A DNA stretch of 64,000 bases from Hofstenia miamia (taxonomy: Eukaryota > Xenacoelomorpha > Acoela). Every line of letters begins with the position of its first letter. The stretch's first letter is position 1. The translations under genes and the position numbers were made by a program. This document shows, piece by piece, positions 21,283 to 33,662 of this stretch. The notes beneath the pieces are model-generated. The model saw only the letters and a program-made list of their open reading frames with translations. It searched no databases and was not told the origin of the DNA. The stretch spans positions 336,171-400,170 of the forward strand of contig SCFE01000078.1 of the NCBI GenBank assembly GCA_004352715.1. Direction: 5' to 3'.

Positions 21283-24200
21283 AATAAATATCAAACTATG
21301 ACATTATTTAAAAATGAACCTAAGAAACAAAACGAACTATAAACTAGTACAATGTTTACTTTATTCTCCATACAGTAAATCATCTTCAGCCATAAATCTT
21401 GTGCATAGCATCTGTAAATGCTGCAAAAATTGCATGAATAGAGCTATCATGATTATCCTTAAAAATTGAAATTTAATCAGGAAACCCACAGTTCAGGAAA
21501 ATACAGGAAAAACACCATATGTTAGCTATATATTCTAAATTTACAAATTCGAAATTTTTCCTAGTAGCCTGTCTATAGTATATTAATAAGCTTTTGGAGC
21601 AAAATTTTTGAGCAAATCTAAAGCATTTGGCTGCCAATCTAAAAAATAATCCACATTTTTCAATAGACGTATGCACAACTACAGTACTGTACAACTAAAC
21701 TGCCAAATTTCAAAAGCTCGAATTTACAATGCACCTTGATTACAGGTTGAAATTTTTGGTCATCTGTCAAATCGAGGACCAGAAGCTCAATGAAGTTAAG
21801 CAAGCCCAAATATTAGAAGATGAACAAACCGATATGACTCCTATGAATTAAAATATATTTTTTGAAGATTTAATCAGGTATACGATGTCCCTATTCATGC
21901 AATGTGTTATTAAATTGAACGGTAAAAGGTGTAGATAAAAATTATGTTTTGGTCTTCTACTAAATTGTTATTTAGCATGCTGAGCATAAAAATGGAATAC
22001 GAGCATTTATTGAAAAAGGTCTCATCTTCTCGTTAAGTGGAAAAAGCTTTTCAATTTTTTAGTATTCGTCAAATCATTTTCATAATTGATATTTTACGGA
22101 TTATTTTTATCAAATACTGGATTCTTCAACAATGTCATTGGATATTTACACATTTATATTTATAATAGTCATAAATAAGTTTTTTAAACTTGAATACATG
22201 ATCAATTGTTACATCATTTTGAGCGACTGTTTTGTTACATAATAATTAATCCAGATTAAATTTATCAACTATTTTTAGTTATTATTCTTAGCGTAGTTTG
22301 TAGTGTTTGTAGATATGGATTTGGAGGTAAGCAGAGAGGCTACCAACTGAATAAAGCTATTGAAGATATTATTTATCAATATATTGTATTGTATTTCTTA
22401 GAATGGAGTCTTTTAGTGTAAGGTATCACGAATCTATTTGAACTTTCATATGTTGAAGTATTGCACATGTTACTACGTAGCTTAACATAAAAATATGCAC
22501 GGAAAATTCATTTCATATTCATTAATGCTAGATATATACGTAATAATATACTCAGTCCAAAAAGATTTAATAATGATGATATGAATATATGATTATCTAT
22601 AGACATTTTTTAATATATCATGAATAATATTATTTTCAAATTCCTATAAATAGTCTTAATTATAATCAACAATTTGTGTAATTCAATTTGTAGTTTGATT
22701 TAAATATGTATCACTTCCTATAAGGTTGGAGTATGAGTTTCATATTACAGTAAATTATATAGATAAATAGTGAATTCCATATACATTTAATTGAAAATCC
22801 AGGGCTATATTTGGAAATATCATGTCTAATTATACGAACAAATTCACTTGCTACATCATATCTTCTATTTTTGCTTTCTGAATTAGTTCGGAAAATCGAT
22901 CAAATTTTTCAAAAATGATTATAATTTATTACTTTTAGCTGTTTTCAACTGAATTTGGTTGTGTACATGTACATTGAATGTTCTATACTAATACTAAGTG
23001 TATTATGTCTTTTGCATAATTACTTAAATTCATTAACATTTCTTAACTAAGCAATTTTTTAAATATATTCTATAATTTGTACACAATATTAATGACGGGA
23101 TAAACATTCACACTAAAATACTTAAATATTTTAAATGATTTCTACTTAATGTAAAATTTCTTACTTTATTAAAAATTATTTTGGATAATTTTGCATAGGA
23201 TTTTTTGTGGTACTGGCCGGTAAGTTATAGAAGTTCAAGTACTGGTATTACGGGTATTGCAGTAAAAATATTTTACTGGTAACAGCCAACTATTTTATGG
23301 AGATAGTTACGAATAGTTTGATTTCACAAAATACGACCATATTAAATAATATAATTAGGATACACGCTAAATGTGGGGTAAAGCAGTTTTCTGTAATTAA
23401 AAAATAAATTCTACAATCAAGGAAACTTCATCTGAACAATTATTGGGGAAATTGTGTTGTCTAGCCTATAATGTATATGTTTGCTTATCATATATAGATG
23501 ACAGCAATAGATCTTCAGTACATTCAGGTTTGCTTTTTAGCAAGTATATTTCACATAAACGTGCTGAATAAAAGAGGAATAGTTTCTTTAGCACGGTTTT
23601 GAATCCGAAGAACAACAGATTTATTACATTGTCAGAGCTTGCAAAAATTAGGGGAAGGTATGACTACAAATTCTTTTTTAGCAGTATCGTATTTACTTGA
23701 AAATGGAGATCAATGAACATTTCTATCTTTCAACACTTTCCGAAAGTTTATTAGTAGTTGAATCTGGTGGAAATTTCCCAACCATCATTAAATTTAATGA
23801 GGCACATATTTGGGATGAATGCACCCTAGCTAAACTTCAGCAATGACCATATCTTTTCAAGTAATTGGCAATTTTGGTGTTAAATTCATGCTTAAATTAC
23901 AGTAACTAAGCATGAACAAAATAGATTTTTCAAATTCGATTTGAATTGCTGTTGAATCAGATTTTTGTTCATACGATATTAAATTTAGTTTAAAAGCATT
24001 TTTTAAATTTTGGATAATAAAGATATAGGAAATTGTAAGACAAACAAACATCAACATGCTCATGTAACTGAAGTTTTTGTGTTCGCTATCACTGAGAAGA
24101 AGAAAGCCAAATTGTGTGCAATTTGACCAGTTTCTTGACGCCTTTAAAAAATTAACTTTGTCGCGTGTGAGTTATAAGTTTACAAAAATTGTTTGGGGAA

Positions 24201-24449
24201 CTATCAAAGATTTTGAAAAATTCAGAGTAGAATTAGGGTTAAACTTAGTTAAAATGCATTCCCTTTTGGAAATGAATTATGTGTATTTAATGGTGTGATT
24301 TAGTTAACATATTAACATCAATTCATTTTTCAATTAGCCATACTAATTAAAAGTTTTCAAGTTCCCCTATTCAAAATGTTATATTTTATAACAAAAATCT
24401 TTTATATAAATTATCAATGAGTTAAATGTTGAAAAATATTATCTACAAG
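21283..24449. other. Non-coding AT-rich stretch
   Basis: No gene recognised. 23205-23290 contains repeated 'actggt', 'tactggtat' and 'acgggtattgcagt' motifs resembling a degraded transposon end. 24180-24250 resembles the tail of dispersed repeat A. Confidence 0.45.
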
Positions 24450-26880
24450 AAATCATCAGATAAACGTTGATTTAATAATCCTTCTCTTACATGACAAACC
24501 ATGGAGACCATCAGATGTAACTTTACACCAAAAACACAAGTATGCCTCTCATAAACATGAACTCACAGTCTAGATACTCAAAAAGACATTGTTCATTTTA
24601 GGTTAGGTTTGCTGGAGAGAAAAGCAATGAACCATACCCCCAGCTAGATTACATTGAACTGCTCGAAATCTTGCAAGATCCTTTTCAGACATATTTGTCA
24701 ATAGGAAACTCCAAATGCTTGAAAACAGGGAAAGACTAATTTCTTTGAATAGTAGAAGAATGTCCATTTGAAGGTTGCAAAAAATTAGAACTTTTAACTA
24801 CAACTCCAATGCATCTGCTTCTTCAACCTAGAAGTAATCTTTAGCCTCAAATATTAGCATTTGGCCAAAGAGGCAAGAAAGCAAACGGAAGCTAAACCAC
24901 CTGATGACACTGGAAGACATGCTTGTACATTTGCATTATCTGATAAATTAACGTTGGTAATAAGCTCAAATAGACTATTGATAAGAGTATTATACTTCTC
25001 AAGTTGATTAAAATGTAAGAATGTGGAGGAGCTATCAAGGCCATGCAATAACTTTGGTATGCCCAATGCATTGCTTAGCAAGTAAAGCACAATATGAGCA
25101 TCTACATCCACAATCTGTTTGAGAGAAGTTTCAGTTCATTGTGTTTTCTCTTCAAAAACTTCAAAATGGCCTTTGATCCAATGATCTAATATCTGCATCA
25201 AGAACAACTAATTCACTTAAGGAAGTTAAGCAAATTCCAGTGCAGAGTTCATTAAACGTAGATTTGATCATATTGTGTTTTTCAAATGAAGAATTTCAAA
25301 GAAACGTTAATGCACAATTTGATGGATTTAGTTGTAGTCCAATCTTAGCTGCAGAAGATATTACACTCTTGAGATCCTTAAATACTTTTTAGGTTAATCA
25401 ACAATATTTCTATCATCCAGATAAAAGAAGTTCAATTCAGACCTCAATGACGTATAAAATCAATTATTGAATCACAGAAGGTTGGTGGAACCTCGGGATC
25501 ACCTTGTTGCACACCAGTCATTGAGACCAAAATATTGCCATCATAATAAAAATTGGTGTACTTGCCATATGAAAAAACGGGGTAATTATGTAGAAATGTT
25601 GACGGTCAATCGTGTTGAAGGCATTCTTAAAATCAATCTTAACAAAAACGTGGTAGTCCGTGATGCTGGGCTTTCTATATAGCGGCGAGTAGCATGTACC
25701 GCGGTTTCAGCACTACATGGCGTAGCATAATCTAACTGTATTTGACCATATGGCGTTGGTCTTTTCAATTGCGATGATTTACCCACAACTTTTCCATAAA
25801 GTCGAAAAAGAGTCCCGCCAACTGAAATTGGTCTCACCTTGCAGTTCTTTTTCTGGAAAGGAAACAGGTTTATACCAAAGAAAATTGGACGAATGCAATT
25901 TGCTGCTTTGTCTGCAACTACCAAATGAACAAATTTGGAAAGAATCTACAAAATTGCAAGCATATGTCCCATTGCTATACTTACTGAGGTCATGGAGAAC
26001 CTGTGGATGAAGACCATCTTTACCTTTAGCTGAACCAGATAGAAATAGGCGAATTGCATCTTAAACCATTCTAGAGTTGAAAGAGACGGGAGAAGAATTC
26101 ATTGCCTGTGTATTTGGGTACTGACTAGCAAGGTGGAGATTTTTTAGTTGAACAACCACTTCAGGAGTGCTAGCTACCAAACCAGAACTGCTACTGAATA
26201 GACGGATGGCACATTGACATCAGCATCACCAACCTCACTCTGTATAATATCTCTGATGTCACGCTTAGTAGATTTTGAATTATGATTAAAACTCTGCGAT
26301 CGAAATTCAGAAAATACTTTCATGGAATATGCATTGACGAGATTCTTGATGGAAGATGCAAGTTGGGGAAGCTTCTTGAACATTTGTTTTGCAGTTAAAT
26401 AAAAAGTTGGAATGCATAACAAAAGCACCCAATTGTTGTCAGGATCAGCAATGACTTTATTCAGGCAGCGGATATATAACTGAGTTTATTGAACAAACGC
26501 GCCTTTGGGTACTCTCTTGAGAATAGCCTTCTGCTGCTAAAAATCGGATTCAACAAATCGATGGTGGGATTCTTCTCTGATAAAGATGATTCCGTACAAG
26601 ATTCCTCCATTAAAATTTAATTTCCATGAAAAGTAGCGGGACTGGAGATTGTCAGCTGATTCATCTGTTTAGTAAGACCCAGTTGTAGCTAGACCTTTTT
26701 TAGAAAGATCACATGCAGCACAGATATATCCCAGTTTCCAATCGGTAGAGGAACGAAGGCCGGGGCTGCCAACATGGATATAATTGCAGACAGCACACCG
26801 ATTCCCCGTTCCCTCTGAGAGAGCAGTGACATTGACTGCAATTTGACTGTTGGTCTACTGGCATAAAACATTGTTCTTTA
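24450..26880 (-). pseudogene. Decayed non-LTR retrotransposon with YLDD-type reverse transcriptase
   Basis: Successive minus-strand pieces in shifting frames follow the order of one known animal retroelement type. They are: a CxxC...CxxC zinc-finger-like block near 26700-26810 (RCAVC...YICAAC); RVPKGA near 26490; SGSAKGKDGLHPQVLHD near 26010; KVRPISVGGTLFRLYGKVVG near 25815; RT motif A VKIDFKNAFNTIDR at about 25600-25643; motif B GVQQGDP at 25492-25512; motif C FYLDD at 25412-25426; KIGLQLNPSNCA near 25310; ACLPVSSGGLASV near 24900; and GLHGLSCK near 24500. Multiple frameshifts and stops mean it is inactive. The order of blocks is a better argument than any single one. The clade is not certain (R2-like or another endonuclease-type LINE). 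No target duplication was found. Confidence 0.75.
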
Positions 26881-28981
26881 TATGATATTAACTTTTAAGA
26901 TGTTATATCAGGGCTGGAAACTGGCTAAATTTCTTGGACTCAAATTTAACCTAACTTCACCAAAACAAACAAAATTATATGTTGTCAGACATTAACTAGC
27001 TAGTAGTGGGAAAAATTAATGTTTGCTATACAGTGGCTGTCATGCCACAAAATAGTTACACCGTTCAATTGTTGACTGTAGTGTTAGAACCTATATAATA
27101 TATATTTGAATGTTTTTGTTAAAATTATTTTCAAAATAAATTATCTGTGATGGGTATCACTTAAACCACAAACAAACTATCTACTGTATTAAAAACAACA
27201 ATAATTTTTGTAAGCAATTTACTTAATGGTAATGTTTTTTCAATAAATGACTGAATGTTTGTTCAAAACTGGAAATCAATGTAACTTTGTGAATGTTAGT
27301 TTGTAATCTTCTTAGGAAAGCACATTGCTTAAATCTATAATATATTTTAAATTTATTAACACCGGGCAGCAATGTGCGACTACAAAGCATTTCACTTTAG
27401 GTCTTCTAAATTTGTGAAGCATTTCTGTAAAAATAAATTTAAAAGTAAATTCCATGATTATCTCCTTGAATACAGAATCTTGCAGATAAATCAGGTATAA
27501 AATTACATAATTTTTTATAGTGCTGTAATATTTAAAGTGCATTTGTGTTCAATTGTATATAAACAAACCTCATATCGACTGAAAGTAAGTAATAAAATCA
27601 ATGTCCAATCCATTCACATATACTAGAACAATAAAGTGACCATCACTCATTGTTCTTGCTCGTGCGGGCATTCTCAAACAGATATAGTTAAGTTCAATAA
27701 ATACCTGACTGGCAGTGAGGGCTATTTTCTGATGAAACAACTTTTTTTAACAAGATTGTACTTCATCTTTGGTTTGTCGTCCAGCAGGAACATCTCTAAT
27801 AATCCACTTTGCATGCTAAGGCTGTCAAACATTCAAATGGTATTCTGGTGTGGAGACATTTTAAAAAAAGCTATTTAATGAACAGCACAGTGTTCATAGA
27901 GATACTGGAGAAAATAACTTGAAATTGTATGCATAAAAGTTGGTGTGCAATTTTCCAACAAGGTAAGTTCCCATATCATATGTCAAAGTTTTCCATGAAA
28001 TTGATTGCTCCTGATGATGTGCTGAGGTGGAATTTAACAATATAAATCTTAGCACTTTTGAAAATTTATGGCACATAGTGAAGATTAAAATTCTTAAAGA
28101 CCGTTGCACTTCTAAACTTGTATTGAAAGATGGAATACAACGAGAATGATGCAATGAAGTGACTGATGAAGGACTTGCGAAGCAGGTTGAGAGCATGCCC
28201 AGATGGATGAAGGATGCGTGTTAACGAAAAATGGACACTGCAAAATATCAGTTACTGTCTGAATGCACAAATCAACAATTTTTAGTGTATTTTGTTGCTT
28301 GGTTGTGTGTTTCCAGTCCGGTGTAGGGTATTTCGGTGAGTAATATTTTTTGAAGGGACTACTTTCATTTTAAGAGAAATCCGACTCAATAAATTTAGTT
28401 TTAGCTAATAAATATTTTAGGAATGTAAGAACACGATTGCAACAACAGTAAAATTTACAATTATTGCTGGACCCTGTGCATTCAGCGATTCCATTTATTT
28501 TTAGAAATGGCTGCATTGCTAGGCAGTTGATTTTCAATTACCTAATTTTTTTGTTCTTACATCTTTATGACACATTTCTGTTAATTTTTTGTTATTTAAA
28601 CTTTAAACTGTGAGAAATCGTCACATCTCAGTAAGTCGTAGTTCAATCACTTCTTGAATGCTTTCGAAAATTCTTAAATGCAATTTTTTTTTAGGAAAAG
28701 TTATTTTGCAATGCAAATTCAAGCTTGAGCCAAAAAAGTTAAATTAAGGCTGGGGGTTGCTTTTAATAAAAAATCAAAATATTAGTAAATGCTAGTTTGA
28801 CAACTGCTGTGTTGCTCGTAAAGATAAGATAATCTATATTCATTTGAATTTTTTTACAATATTTTACTGATATTTCAAATGAATAGCGTCATTAACTACT
28901 ATGTACAAAAAATGAATAATAACACAAATGAAATAAATAAAAAAACACTGACTAAAAAATACACTGACTACGGATAGCTTA
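26881..28981. other. Unassigned stretch between two LINE remnants
   Basis: Minus frames at 27312-27542 and 27894-28196 and the plus frame at 27636-27878 are open for 76-100 codons but match nothing recognised. They may be further decayed transposon sequence. Confidence 0.35.
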
Positions 28982-29520
28982 CTAATTTCGATTTATTGTA
29001 TAATCGTTATTATAAAATTTAAATCCTATCCATGATCTACCTGATATAAACTTTTGTTTGAGAAATAATAATTTTAATTCTTTTTTGAATTTTTTAAGGT
29101 TGTCTATTATTTTCATTTCTTTTGGCAATATATTCCAGTTATAAATTGCAGTATTAATAAAGGATTGACTCATGATATTTTTATTAGATTTAACACGGGA
29201 GTAGTTTTTTGTTCGTTTATTTTGCTTCAGACAATCTGTCGAAAATGAGAATGATATCTCGTTGTAGGGTGGTACTTTCTTTATGAATTTGAAGAAATAA
29301 ATAATAATATTGTAAATAATTAACTCTTGTGGAAAAAGAATAGATTTAGAAATATATTCTTTTGTTTTGCGAAGAGTTTTTATTACAAACATTTAATGCC
29401 CATTTTAGTTGAACTCGAAGCTTTTTTAACATTTGGCTGTGTACATTAGTATATAAGATATTAGCATAATTTAAATTACTCATTATTAACAGGTATAACA
29501 GATGAATTATTGAAATTAAT
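28982..29520 (-). pseudogene. LINE reverse-transcriptase C-terminus, frameshifted
   Basis: Reading the minus strand from about 29520, one frame gives LLIMSNLNYANILY, HSQMLKKLRVQLKWAL, the region after the RT palm in CR1/L2/jockey-like LINEs. Near 29395-29410 the frame shifts to a 136-codon open frame ending at 28982. It contains SQSFINTAIYNWNILPKEMK, the usual 'WN.LP' tail of these ORF2 proteins. The upstream RT core is missing, as expected for a 5'-truncated LINE copy. Confidence 0.75.
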
Positions 29521-29595
29521 TGAATAGTCGGAGATGTCCGTTTTTTTTCTAAAAGGTTGCATTATGCAAAATTCAGTTTTTTCGTATTAATACGC

Positions 29596-29646
29596 AAAAA
29601 ATTAGGAACGCTTTACAATTTTGCGTGTCATCCTTGCGCAGGGGCC

Positions 29647-29697
<51 letters not shown>

Positions 29698-29703
29698 TAG
29701 CAC
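29596..29703 (-). ncRNA. U6: U6 spliceosomal snRNA copy (gene or recent pseudogene)
   Basis: The minus strand from 29703 downward reads as U6 from the 5' stem (GTGCTAGCTTCGGCAGCAC) through the ACAGAGA box (in GATACAGAGAAGATTAGC), the AGC catalytic triad, and the 3' domain to a run of T at 29596-29601, a Pol III stop. The 5' two-thirds are nearly identical to metazoan U6. The 3' domain has changes (TTGTAAAGCG where TCGTGAAGCG is usual), both C-to-T or G-to-A. No clear TATA at about -25 was seen on the minus strand, and the 5' 20 bases are tandemly duplicated upstream. A retroposed or decaying copy is therefore likely. Confidence 0.85.
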
Positions 29704-29726
29704 AAAGCTGCCGAAGCTAGCACAAA
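29687..29726 (-). repeat. 20-bp tandem duplication at the U6 5' end
   Basis: Positions 29687-29706 and 29707-29726 are identical. Each holds the first 17 bases of U6 plus three preceding bases. Confidence 0.95.
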
Positions 29727-29982
29727 CAGTTTAATTGTCTTAAAAGAGAATCTGCAGTAAGGAAATTCCATTTATATGTCACGAATCATTAAATTTTAAG
29801 GAAAAACAGTTTCAAATGAAGATGTTTATCTTAGGAATAGGTGCTTTGGTAATCCTCTCTGGTATTGTCAGTACTTCACATATCAATGCAAAAGCTTTGC
29901 TATTCTAAAAAAATAAAAATATTTACAAAAATAAATTTTTTATATAAATTCGTAAATTTCATTCAAAAAGATTGTACAAAAC

Positions 29983-30275
29983 TATATATATATATATATA
30001 TATANNNNNNNNNNNNNNNNNNNNNNNNNNNNNNNNNNNNNNNNNNNNNNNNNNNNNNNNNNNNNNNNNNNNNNNNNNNNNNNNNNNNNNNNNNNNNNNN
30101 NNNNNNNNNNNNNNNNNNNNNNNNNNNNNNNNNNNNNNNNNNNNNNNNNNNNNNNNNNNNNNNNNNNNNNNNNNNNNNNNNNNNNNNNNNNNNNNNNNNN
30201 NNNNNNNNNNNNNNNNNNNNNNNNNNNNNNNNNNNNNNNNNNNNNNNNNNNNNNNNNNNNNNNNNNNNNNNNNNN

Positions 30276-30310
<35 letters not shown>
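29983..30310. repeat. (TA)n flanking a 271-N assembly gap
   Basis: TA at 29983-30004 and 30279-30310 around the gap 30005-30275. Confidence 0.95.
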
Positions 30311-30830
30311 GTATATATTCTACTGGCCAGCAAATTTGAGTGACTCAAGCTTGATCTACAATTAAAGGTATTTTCTAAAAAAGCAAGTAGATTATCGGAA
30401 TGCTTCACATATTGAGAATTTATTGCCTGTTGTAGAAAATGAATTTTATGAAAATTCAGTCTCGTATTTAACAAATATGCGCAATTCCCATAATTGAATT
30501 TGAAGTTTTTATTTATAATTATTCCATTTTCAACCCTAACCCTATACATTTACATATACATCATCTAAAATTGTAGGCATTCAAGTGCAAAATGTAAATT
30601 ACAGAACTTTCTGAGCATGTAAACAATTCACTATTAAAGAGGGGGCACTAGCCATTTTTCATTTACGGGGCACATGATTTGGCAAATGTATGCATTTGAA
30701 AATTTTCTAGGTATCTGTATGAAAATCAACAATAAAAGAGAAAATTGAATGCATAAAAAATTTATTTTTTAAAAATTCACATAAATATTGATTGTGCTGC
30801 GCTGATAAAAAACATGTAAAACAAAATAGA

Positions 30831-30836
30831 TTTATT
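30831..30836 (-). terminator. Poly(A) signal AATAAA of ARIH1
   Basis: AATAAA on the minus strand, 35 bases after the ARIH1 stop codon. Confidence 0.6.
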
Positions 30837-30871
30837 GCTAAATACTGGTGACACTCTAAATGCTCGTGCCA

Positions 30872-30959
30872 TCAGCTTTGATCGTGATATATCCAGTAAT
30901 CACTTTCGTATCCCTCATGTACATGAGATAACAGCACTTGGCATCTTGAATCACAATAC
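30872..30959 (-). CDS. ARIH1: ARIH1 last exon
   Basis: 88 bases: one base completing Arg, then 28 codons and TGA. Acceptor 'tttgtttag|gtattg'. The end ([12 protein letters not shown]) differs from the vertebrate tail, but the HVHEGYE core is conserved. Confidence 0.9.
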
Positions 30960-33623
30960 CTAAACAAATTAATAGTTTAATATACATGTAATATAAATTT
31001 TAATACACGTTGATCCAAATCAAAGTGTCTTTTCGACTTAGAAAAAGCAAATAGAATAAAACGTTCAATGACAACCAGAGTTGGTTTACAATACAGAACA
31101 GAGAAACATGGATACCACATAAATTTAGAGTTCCTAAATTTTTTAAAATCACTAATAAACTGTTTATTTCTCCCTGGGTTATAAATATCTAAGTTTGATT
31201 GAAATCAACTAAACTGAAAAGTGTATTTGCGTTCAAATTCTACATTTATGAAACCTCCAACCAGATAAAATTAAGTGAAATTTTGTGTAAAATTTCTTCA
31301 ATGTTAATCGATCAAATAATTGAAATGAAAATGTATCATCAGAAAATAAAATCATATTGAAAATATAAAACAAAAGAAAATCAAATTAGTTTTCATTTGA
31401 TAAATAGAAAACAATATTTTACTAAAAGGTTGCAATTGTCAAGCACATCTACTTAATCAGGATTAATGGATGTTCGTGTACTTACATAAGAATTTTCCAA
31501 TTTTAAGTTTGTAACCAATATTATATAGTAATGCTGTAAGTGGACAGTTTTTTAATGCCACAAGCACAACCGAACGCTAAAAGCCATTTTTAGTCATACG
31601 CACCTCCACCCGCATTTTTTACCCGTACCCGAGAGTGCATTTTTTGCTGTAATTAAAAAATTACAAAATTTGTAATGAATTTTGAACTCAATTTATGCAT
31701 ATTATATGCTACTGTTATATATTGTAAATCACGATAACAATTACACACAAGCACCCGGACTCCGAACACGTGGTCAAAACCGTGCGCACGCACACAAAAT
31801 TATGTAGGCTGTACAACAAACCTATGTTTGTCTTGAACCTGCTGCTTGAGATCAGCGGTTTCACTTAATGATGCAATATCGCGTTCAAGATATTGGGACA
31901 ACTCCTCTGTCGCCATTTCTAGATCTTTTTGATTTTCCTAAAATACAGTTTATGAGTTGTATAAGTTTCTAATCTAAAACGAGCTTATTAGAGATAAATA
32001 CAAAACCTCAAAGAGCTCGTGAAATGGTCAAATAAGAGTAGTAAAAAATAAACATTCAAAGACATTTTAACATGATTACATTCAAATAAATGTCTCTGCC
32101 TTAATCCATTTCTTCACCATATAAATTGGAATGGTTATAAAATTAAAAGCCGAAAAATGCCGCAAACTTTTTACAGGTCCAAAAAAGAAACTGTCAGATC
32201 GGGCCTGTAAAATCTAGCTCATTTCTATTATTGATTCTGCAAGCAGATGAGAAATAAGTCTAAGACAACTATACAGAGAAAGCTATATAAAACAATTAGT
32301 AGAGAGGTAGTAATCAAAGCAAAGAATTAAACCACTGCAAAGCATTAGTCAAGAAATTAAAATAATTGGAAAATAATAATTTAGTGGAAGCAGTCGCCGA
32401 TCTGCTAACAAATTAATTTCCTCACAAAGATAATTTGGTGGAACACTGCAAATAAAAATTATTGGTTTATTTTAAATAAACGCGATATTAACTTCCGTTC
32501 AACATAAAATCCATCACAATGGATTTAATTTGATTTTAAAATTGCTACTGTGTTTTCCTTTAAAACAAAACATACTTCAACTTTCTTACTTGTTCGAAGA
32601 CCAGTTTTCGAAACTCATATCAATAACTATTAAATCGAATAAAGGCAATCTATATATGAATATTGAGCCTTGTAATGTATATTTACAAACAATTACAATG
32701 ATAATCTGCACAATTTGACGAACTTAGAACTGTGATTAATCATATAATGAATCAACTATGTTTTTAAAAGTCTTCAATTTAAAATTTAAATATAGAAAAT
32801 GAATAGTGTAAAAGTAAGGACACATTTAAATGACTTTTAAAATGACTATAATAAAATTCATAATTAAAAGGTGGAATTGACCATTTTAAATGCAATAAAC
32901 AATTTAACTAAACTATATGAGGACGCAGTTACAATTTGAAGTAATAGAGTAATAAACGTCTACACTCCATTTTCATGTGACCAAGTAGCATAAAACTATG
33001 AGAATTTTTATATATCTTAGGCCACGGCTATCCTTACTTCAGCTGATAACATACATGTGAATGAAAAAACATGGCAAATAGCTATTGATAAAAAATAGTG
33101 GATAAGGAAAGAATACTGCGAGAGGAAATTTCTCCGAACTTCTTTGTTAGTAAGAGATAAAAGCGAGAAAGCTGCTTCAATTTATCAGGAGAATAGCACA
33201 AGCGTTCGAGAAGAGCATCTTGAGAAGCAAAGTAAATACAGGCATCTTTTAAGCAGTTTGTTTAAATTGCTTTTATGTAGTGTTTTGTTAGATGAGCTTC
33301 CATATTCGCTGTAGAAAGTAAACTTTAAAATGCAGTTGAATGTAGTAAAACACTAGAGATCTTCTACAGAAACCACTTCATTATTTCCAACTTCATCCTC
33401 AAAAACAATGGAAAACTATTTTACATTAAATTCATCTCAAGTTCGAAGGAAGCCAGAAATAGCACACACTTCCACTGAATTACGATAAGACTTCCAACAT
33501 TCCAACATAATGACATCAACGGTGGTCAATTAGTGCACAATATATTGTCCAATCTTTATAGGTGCAGATACTTATATGTGTCAATAACATAATTAGTAAT
33601 TATTATTGATTATAACTCATATT

Positions 33624-33662
<39 letters not shown>

